Source: Raphanus sativus (taxonomy: Eukaryota > Streptophyta > Magnoliopsida > Brassicales > Brassicaceae). Taken from it: DNA of 64,000 bases. Each line of letters starts with the position of its first letter. Position 1 is the first letter of the stretch. The DNA lies in the NCBI RefSeq assembly GCF_000801105.2, contig NC_079515.1:33503407-33567406 (forward strand), read 5' to 3'. The translations under genes were made by a program, and so were the position numbers. Positions 57,218 to 64,000 of this stretch are shown in pieces. Under the pieces are notes generated by a model. That model was not told where the DNA came from and ran no database searches. It saw only the letters and a program-made list of their open reading frames with translations.

Positions 57218-58913
57218 CTACCGAGGACTCTGGTAAGACTCAGGGAACCATCTCTGAAGAAGCCGATGTTTTAGCTTGACCAACAAGGCAAAGGCTCCAT
57301 AGCATGGCAAATGCATCACTGCAACTGAGAAATACCTGAAAATAAAGTCGCAGCATCATTTGAATGTAATCATCAGCCCTAAATTTTCCAACGAAATAGA
57401 AAATTGAAAAACAATAGTAAAGCTTTTAAGGTACCATAGTGGAGCATAGTGTGATGATAAGTCCAAAAAGGGGTAAGGCCACCTATATATTGATAAACAT
57501 TAAGGAGTGATTACTGTCAAAAGTTAAGAATGATTACGGTAGAAAAGAAAAATAATCAGTGGTAATTTGTATGAAATGTTACCATATATGGACTAACGAG
57601 TGGAGAGTCCATTGGAACAAAACATAAACTATAGTCCAAGAGAAGAAGTAAGCAATTCTGAAGCATGGAAAGCTCTGTAATAATAGAAATTCAAGAATCA
57701 AATAAGAATCTATACAAGAGTATATAGCAACTACTGCAGGAATCTAAGATTTACCAAAGAATTCAAAGCAGCATCACCAAGCAAGAAAATGGCGTTGAGA
57801 GAGTGCATGTTGATCACCAACTGCAATATTTGATCATTTAAACTTTTATATTATGAATTGATCATCAAATGTAGTTGTACAATGAATAAAAAATGGCTTA
57901 ATATATTACTTACAACATTGAGGCTATAATCATGGATCTCAAGGAAAGGAACAAGGATGAACCAGAACACACAGTCAGTGAGCAAAACTGCACCTGCATT
58001 CATCTGTTTCGCCACATATTCAAAAATCATAAATATCTTTGTGCATAGTAATGCATTTTGATTTTTAATTACCTGAAAAATTATTTGGAAAACATATCCC
58101 CAAAAATTAGCAGGATTACTAGAGTATTGACTCTGTTGAAGAGTATGATCAGAGCCTTTGGATCTTGCCCTCTCTGAGTCTATGGCTTCAATGCTATCTA
58201 CTCTATCACCAGCCGCTCTTTTGTTGTATTTGTAGCATCCATGCAGCGAAAGAAGAGAACCTAGCTGTTAAAAGAATAACAACTAATGTAAGAAACCTGA
58301 GCAATGTCACTAACAAAGTTACTAAGAAAAGTAAACAGGTTTTGAGACAGTAACATTACTCCAAAATAGAGAGTGATCAAAGCAAAAGTCCACCTGCAAA
58401 TAAAAACAAAAGATACCAAAAAAAAACAAAACCATTAGATACTGGTTCTTGTATCTACAGTCTAAAGATTGGATTTAAAGACCACAAAACAAAAGAGGCA
58501 ATGATGAAATAGATAGCTTACTGTGTATAGTAGAAGAAGATGGTAGGTCCATCGACAAGGCCAATAATGATCAGCATGATGAGAAGAACGAAGAAGGCAA
58601 CAGCTCGAAAAGCAAGAAGCCAAGCCGGGTGAATATTGCGGAGACAAGGCCTCCAAGTCTCGTCTTCGTATACATTCCCCGACCACTCTTTCTCTCCTCC
58701 GTCTCCACCGTCTCCGGTCCGTTTCCGGCGGAAACCTTCGTATTTGAAAATGAGAAAAGCGGTGATAACCATGGCTATAGCCATCCATATGCAGCAGATC
58801 ATAACCCTCCAGTTAAACCAGTAGCTTGGTTCAGTTGTGTCCACTGTTGTTGTCGATGGATGCCAAGCATCTTTTAACTCTGTGTATGAAGATGGTGATG
58901 ACAATGAAGCCAT
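57218..58913 (-). CDS. Multi-pass membrane protein of unknown function (At5g62960-like)
   Basis: Eight exons: 58913-58522, 58393-58360, 58264-58073, 58003-57914, 57820-57755, 57674-57583, 57482-57435 and 57335-57218. All have GT-AG sites in phase and encode 343 residues. About seven hydrophobic segments are seen: VMICCIWMAIAMVITAFLIF, FRAVAFFVLLIMLIIIGLVDG, FFYYTQWTFALITLYFGLGS, NFWGYVFQIIFQ, AVLLTDCVFWFILVPFL, NAIFLLGDAALNSLSFPCFR with YFFSWTIVYVLFQW, and YFSVAVMHLPCYGAFALLV. The loop after segment three is charged (KRAAGDRVDSIEAIDSERARSK). The family is plant-wide and uncharacterised (from memory At1g10660, At2g47115 and At5g62960 belong to it). The W-W-P-Y-PFLDLSS loop and the Cys/Gly-containing MHLPCYG helix are conserved-looking. 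A role in the endomembrane system or plasma membrane is only a guess. Confidence 0.88.
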
Positions 58914-59722
58914 TTTGAGAGAAAGTTTCAGTCTTTAAGAGAAAAAGAGATAAGTTTTGTTTCTATGTTGAGAAGAAACAAAAACAGAGTAAAGACAGAG
59001 TGGATTATTGCTTAGGACTCAATTATATGTGACTAGAATAAATAGAAAGAGATTTTAAAAAACAATGTTTAGGGGATTTTGAAATCTAAGAGTCACGAGG
59101 TGATTAAAGATAGTCGAAGCAAAGTGAGAGATTCTAAGCTTTAAAACTATGTGTTCTTCTTCTTGCACATAAAGATGAAGAAAACCAAAAAAAAAACTAT
59201 CTGATCAGATTTGAAATAACAATGTTTTAATAATAGAAAAAGGAGAAAGAAAGTGAATAAAGAAGAAGAAGAGGGAGCTGAATTCGAAGCCAAGGAAAGA
59301 GGTGATCCTTGTGATAAAAATGCAAAAAGCCTGTGATTGTGTAAGAGGACACGATTCTTTGCTTCTCTGCTTTAGGAAAGACAAGTATTTTTATACAGAG
59401 AGAGAGAGAGAGACAGAGTTAAATAGTTTTTACCATTAGTTCAATAGTTTTTACCAAAAATTATTTAAATAGTTTTTACTTTTTACCATGAGTTAAATAG
59501 TTCAAATCTTCAATATCATCAACCATAAATAAATAAATAATGCATGAACAATGTGGCCATAGTGTTTCACTATTGAAAGTTTCATACAAATTAATTTAAT
59601 TTCCCACGGAAGGAAAATGTTTGTTTTAGTTTTCTCTTTGGCATATACTCAAATTGATGCATTAATACATGAGAATATAAATACGTCTACGTTGATAAAT
59701 TGTTGAATATATTATGTACATA
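58914..59722. other. Upstream of the membrane-protein gene
   Basis: Purine-rich leader and promoter sequence. A GA microsatellite lies at 59397-59412, and the repeated motif TTAAATAGTT occurs near 59420-59500. No gene is seen. Confidence 0.5.
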
Positions 59723-59961
59723 CTCCCTCCGTTTCAATTTATTTGTCGTTCTAGACTTCGACACACAGATTAATAAAACATTTAATTTTGTATATTTACT
59801 AGATAAAAACATCATTACCAATACACCTAATTAGATTTCAACCAATAGAAAAATTGATTAGATTAAAAAGTCAATAAATTTTGCATTGAAATCATAAAAC
59901 GACACTTATTTTGAAACGAAAATTTTGCTCCAAAACGACATATAATTCGAAACGGAGGGAG
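59723..59961. mobile_element. Stowaway MITE (Tc1/mariner type)
   Basis: The left terminus CTCCCTCCGTTTCAATTTAT and the inverse of the right terminus, CTCCCTCCGTTTCGAAT, are the canonical Stowaway ends. TA flanks both sides (59721-59722 and 59962-59963). 239 bp, no coding capacity. Confidence 0.95.
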
Positions 59962-59963
59962 TA

Positions 59964-60386
59964 GTTTTTTTTTTAGCAAAAACAGGTTTGTTTGTCAAAA
60001 AAAACAAGTTTGTTTAGATGCTCAAAGGATAGAGAATCTATAAAGATGTAAATAAAATATAAGGCATCTCGATGTGGAGTCTCAATCTTTTTGCAAATAC
60101 CCAAAAAAGAGAGTATAAAAAGCTAGAAACTCTCAAACAGACATTGGGACGTATGCATTGTTTATGTGTCCTTTCCCTTTCGTTATATATATTATACGCA
60201 TGTACTATATATATGTTATGTATATAGATACTACATACATATGTGAATATGTAGCAGACACTGTATAGGTTGGGAGATTCCATGTGGGGAGGAGTCGCAG
60301 AAGTCAGAAATGCTTTGTGCTTAGTTAGGTTATATAGTTCCACCACTCACAGAAAAAGAGAAATCTATTCAATATTTGAATTTAGT
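59964..60386. other. Intergenic DNA, no gene seen
   Basis: AT-rich sequence with TATA-like repeats around 60180-60240. No gene is supported. Confidence 0.5.
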
Positions 60387-60403
60387 AAATTAAAGGATAT
60401 GTT

Positions 60404-61262
60404 ATAAACTGTGAGGATCAATAAAGGTTGTTATCTCTCTAGAACTCTCTCTGCCATCTCTCTAGACTCTCAGACTTGATCTTCGCCTCCGGCCGGCGGG
60501 TTTGGCTCCTTGCCACCGCCGGTCCGGCCAAAACTTTCTTCTTTTTTTTTCTTCCCTGTTTTGTTTTCCGACACGGTTTCTTCAATCTTTGTACCGTGTT
60601 TTTTTGATTCCGACTACCCACCATCCACGTTGGTGGTGGTTCGGCTTTGGTGTTCCGGGAGACGGTGGGTTCGCCATCGTTTATCGCCGGCGGTTGAATC
60701 TGGGGCCGTACCGTTTCTTTTCCGGTGGCGGTTGCCGGCTTTCGGTCCTCGTGGAAGGTTTCGAGCTGTTGAAAAGGTGTTTGATGGCCGAATTCGGAGG
60801 AGATCTCGGTGTATCCGATGGAGTCTCTATGAAGGTCGGGCCTTGGCGTGATTGACTCCGATTTCTATATCCCCAATACTGTTGTTGGTGATGAAATTTG
60901 GTGGTCGCAGTTTGTTGTCCCGGTGTGTCCGGTGGGTGATTCAGTTTCGATTACAGCGTCGACCTCTTCATGGGGAGGAAGTGGGTGATTTGCGTTCCGG
61001 CGAGATGTCGGTCTTTCGGTCCCGGCGGCGACCACCAACCGCTAGAGATGACGAAGCGTCATTCTTCAACACGTGTCCCGTGGTGTTGCAGTTTCCACAC
61101 ACGTGGGGTAAGACGTGGAGAGTGATGGGGCTTTGGGTCTCAATTTTTGGGCTTGGTGGTTTGGGTCGTGGGTTATCAGATTAGAATATGTGTATGTTTG
61201 GGCCGTTTTTGGGCCGTGTACTGTTCTTTATGTTTAATAAATATTTCAGATGGCAAAAAAAA
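60404..61262 (+). mobile_element. Retroposed insert with poly(A) tail and 17-bp target duplication
   Basis: A GC-rich 0.86-kb block is bracketed by the perfect 17-bp direct repeat AAATTAAAGGATATGTT (60387-60403 and 61263-61279) and ends in AATATTTCAGATGGC plus an A run. This is the mark of LINE-driven insertion. The body starts with CT-rich leader sequence, then CGCCGG-rich DNA open in two frames over 60502-60855 and in another over 60852-61184. None of the products resembles reverse transcriptase or any family I know. It may be a LINE that kept its 5' and 3' ends and lost the coding middle, or a retroposed transcript. Confidence 0.75.
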
Positions 61263-61279
61263 AAATTAAAGGATATGTT

Positions 61280-62332
61280 TTGGGGAGCTCTCAAAGAAAT
61301 TGTGAATCGTTGGATTTGACGATTTTGATGTATCATTGGCAACTAGAAATTAACGAAGGGAACAGCTTTTGTTGTGGCTATTTCTTTTTACCAAGGAAAA
61401 AATTGTAATGATATGTTGCTTTTGGTCAAAGGCAGAGACTGCGTGAGCGGGTGGGACCCATCGAACCCGAACCGAAGACTTTAATGAGGTTTCAGTCGTA
61501 CATGCTAAGACCAGAGTGTAGGGCCCGTTCTCGTTGTATGTTTAGGAACAAATGTTCTGAGGTCGAAACTTGTATGGAAAGCTATTTGAAAATGGATCAC
61601 GTGGTATAGCTAACCGCGATGAATGATCATTTGAGTACGTGGCTAGTGTATCAAGCGTGATTTTGTCTAGTTTGAAACAATTATAAACTCAACATGAGAA
61701 ACATAGAGTGTTTTTACTGAAAAAAAAAATTGAGAAAGAGAATACGGTTATTCATAGATTGATAATAATTACACACAAGAAATGGTCTAACTCCAAATTT
61801 AAGCAAAAAAGGTCTAACAAGACACTAATATCATATATATGTAGGTGCATTGTGGATCCTTACTACTATCCTGAACTAGAACGATGACCACTAGACGCTG
61901 AAATATTTGCTATACGGTTGTGTGTTATGAAATACTCCATATATGGCTTACAACCTAAATAATTAATATTTGGTTTGATATGGTTAGACTAGTGTCTGAT
62001 TGGTTTATGCCTGCGGCTTCTAAATCATTCTAGATATGTAGAAGATCGTTAGTATAATAAAACATAAAAATGTTAGTATTTCACAAAAGTTAGATATGTA
62101 AACACTTACTGATTTCTCAGTTGAATAGAGGAATGTAGTATCTATATGTTTAAAATAAAAAAAATATTGGAAACTATAGTGGATATTTCTAGTGGGGTTT
62201 AACTTGTTTTAGATTTTCCTGATGATGATAATGCATGACTTGCTGAATACGGTAAAAAATCAGGTACAATTACATTTTAAAAAGTTTTTTTTTTTTGACA
62301 AAACATTTTAAAAAGTTGTCTATATTGAATGG
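61280..62332. other. Intergenic DNA, no gene seen
   Basis: About 1 kb without recognisable genes or repeats with clear borders. Confidence 0.5.
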
Positions 62333-62341
62333 GGCGATGAT

Positions 62342-62988
62342 CTAGGGGTGGACATTTCGGTTTAGTTTCGGGTTCGGTTTGAGTTCGGTTTGGTTTGGGT
62401 AATTTGGATTTTATAAAACTCAAACCAATTAAAACCAAAGTAGCTTTGGTTTGGGTTCGGTTTGGGTTTAATTCGGTTCGGTTCACTTCGGTTTGGTCTA
62501 GTTTGGTTCGGTTTACATTATTATGGTCTAGTTTGGTTCGGTGTAGTTCGTGTTAGTTATAAAATATGAAGGTATCAGTTTATACTTTTATTAAAAATAA
62601 TCAACTCATAAACGATAGAGTGAGAATATAAAAACTTATGTTACATGATTTTATATATAATAGTATATATTATTTGAATCATATTTATATATTTTTTTAA
62701 ATATAGAAGTTATGAAAAAATAAAAAACGAAACTTTAACTAAAATTTACAATATGTTAATATATATATATATATATATATATATCATATATATTTTTACT
62801 ATATATATATTTGATTATCGGTTTGGTTTGGTTTGGTTCGGTTAAAACCCAAACTAAACCAAACCGTTCGGGTTGAGTAAAACATGAACCAATTGGGTTA
62901 CATAAAAAACACGGTTTGGTTTGGTTCGGTTTAACTTCGGTTTGGTTGGTTCGATTCGGTTCGGTTTGGGTTTTTTGCCCACCCCTAG
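62342..62988. mobile_element. MULE-like TIR element rich in CGGTTTGGTT repeats
   Basis: The ends read CTAGGGGTGGACATTTCGG and, inverted, CTAGGGGTGGGCAAAAAACC. An imperfect 9-bp flank (GGCGATGAT and GGCGATCCA) could be an eroded target duplication. Both arms are arrays of GGTTCGGTTTGG motifs around an AT-rich middle with an AT microsatellite (about 62760-62783). Apparent ORFs of Asn-Gln-Thr-Glu repeats are translation of these arrays. Confidence 0.65.
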
Positions 62989-62997
62989 GGCGATCCA

Positions 62998-64000
62998 TCA
63001 TAAGGAATGCTTATTGGTAACTTTCAAACAACAATTTTAGCAAAAAAAAAAAAAAAACTTTCAAACAACAAGAAAAACAAATATTTGCAATAAAAAGAAT
63101 AAACCAAAACATACGATACGATACTAGTGGACTAACCTAGGGATATGCTTATTGGTAATTCCAAAAGATTTTGATGCCTAGTGTTGTAAGACTTTTGTCT
63201 CTTGACTTACAACAGCCAATGCAGATTATGCATATTGAAAAACATACAAATACATACTAAGAAAAACATACTAATACATAGTAGTATGTGAAATTAATGA
63301 ATTCATTAGAAGAAAAAAATATACATAGTTTTATGTTATTCTATAGTGTTATAAGAACGTGATAATAGGTGAGGCTACAGGTCAGTCACGTAGGTAAGGT
63401 TAAAGAGAGGAACAGGGAATTCATGTGTGGCAGAAAGACAGCTGTGACAAACAGAACCAAAAGAGCGTGCGAGAGACGATAGCGACGCGTCTTGGCCACT
63501 AAGTAAACGCGTTTGCAACAAAAACTGCCGTTATTTTCACGTCGCTACTTATTACATTCCATTTTCAAAACGACAACACACACTACTAAGAGTTTTCCAA
63601 TCTCTTGTCTCTGTTAATTGATGAACAAAGTCACAAGGTTTCTTCCACAATTTCTATTCTTCAAATACATACCACACATACGAAAAAAAATTCAAATAAA
63701 TATCATTGCAAGTAAATGTATTTTTGCATTCCACTATTAATAAACATAAATTGACAATGAGTGTAATGATATCTGTATATAAGGATGAATAAATACACTG
63801 TATTTAGAAAAGAGATAGGTAGTGGGTTTGGTATTTATATTGTGAACTATGCCGCATCATAATATAATCTTTTATATAAAAACCGAAAATCTATATGTTT
63901 TTTTGGAATAAATAACATTTTCAAGATTTGACAAAAATGCTTCTCAATGGTTTCATGGGATCAAACAAAAATTAAGGATATTACAGTTTGGTACCTTTCA
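62998..64000. other. Intergenic DNA to the window edge
   Basis: No gene is seen. At 63400-63600 the sequence becomes less AT-rich, with ACGT/ACGCGT motifs (CACGTAGG, GACGCGTC, AACGCGTT, CACGTCGC), which could be the promoter of a gene beyond the window. Confidence 0.45.

Noticed and set aside
62277..63001. ORFs of Asn-Arg-Thr-Glu-Pro repeats
   Set aside because: Translation of the CGGTTTGGTT arrays of a transposon; not protein-coding.

Overview
The window is nuclear DNA from a flowering plant of the mustard family (Brassicaceae), most likely Brassica or Raphanus or a close relative. It is AT-rich, its genes have short GT-AG introns, and every recognisable gene resembles an Arabidopsis thaliana chromosome 5 gene. 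From memory, the genes follow the order of the At5g63140 to At5g62960 interval read in descending locus order: PAP29, a small acidic-protein gene, a PB1-domain gene, HDA6, LOB, a DPH7-like WD40 gene, a Tim17/22/23-family gene, FOLB2 (dihydroneopterin aldolase) and a multi-pass membrane protein gene. Several Arabidopsis neighbours I would expect between these (a DEAD-box helicase, a methyltransferase and others between LOB and DPH7) are not seen, as is usual for a fractionated Brassica subgenome.

Layout. 1-11.6 kb is a transposon graveyard: a CACTA end, a telomere-repeat foldback, a LINE remnant, an 8-bp-TSD TIR element with a PIF/Harbinger element nested in it, a broken duplicate of the last PAP29 exon, a second nested Harbinger pair whose inner element carries a Myb/SANT ORF, and a hAT MITE. 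12.0-13.5 kb: PAP29 (minus). 13.6-19 kb: a poly(A)-only insertion, a Helitron, a CACTA element and a tandem-dimer Helitron. 19.3-22.4 kb: the small acidic-protein gene (plus) and the PB1 gene (minus), convergent. 22.6-28.2 kb: two Helitrons and AT-rich DNA. 28.3-30.3 kb: HDA6, six exons, intact. 31-39 kb: AT-rich tandem repeats, one Helitron and the LOB 5' region. 39.2-39.7 kb: LOB. 42.8-46.1 kb: a probable gene-capturing Helitron holding fragments of a hexokinase and a 4-coumarate:CoA ligase-like gene. 46-50 kb: more mobile elements. 50.9-58.9 kb: four ordinary genes in a dense island, with one Helitron. 59-64 kb: a Stowaway MITE, a retroposed GC-rich insert with a 17-bp target duplication and a MULE-like element.

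The genes are unrelated housekeeping or developmental genes and do not form a pathway: secreted phosphatase-like protein, chromatin deacetylase, boundary transcription factor, diphthamide synthesis, organelle membrane protein and folate synthesis. The most notable content is in the mobile elements: the gene-capture Helitron, the Harbinger-in-Harbinger nest with a solitary Myb/SANT ORF, several exact target-site duplications that fix element borders, and a duplicated bidirectional promoter. Exon boundaries were set by hand from GT-AG sites, reading frame and remembered protein families. No database search was possible.
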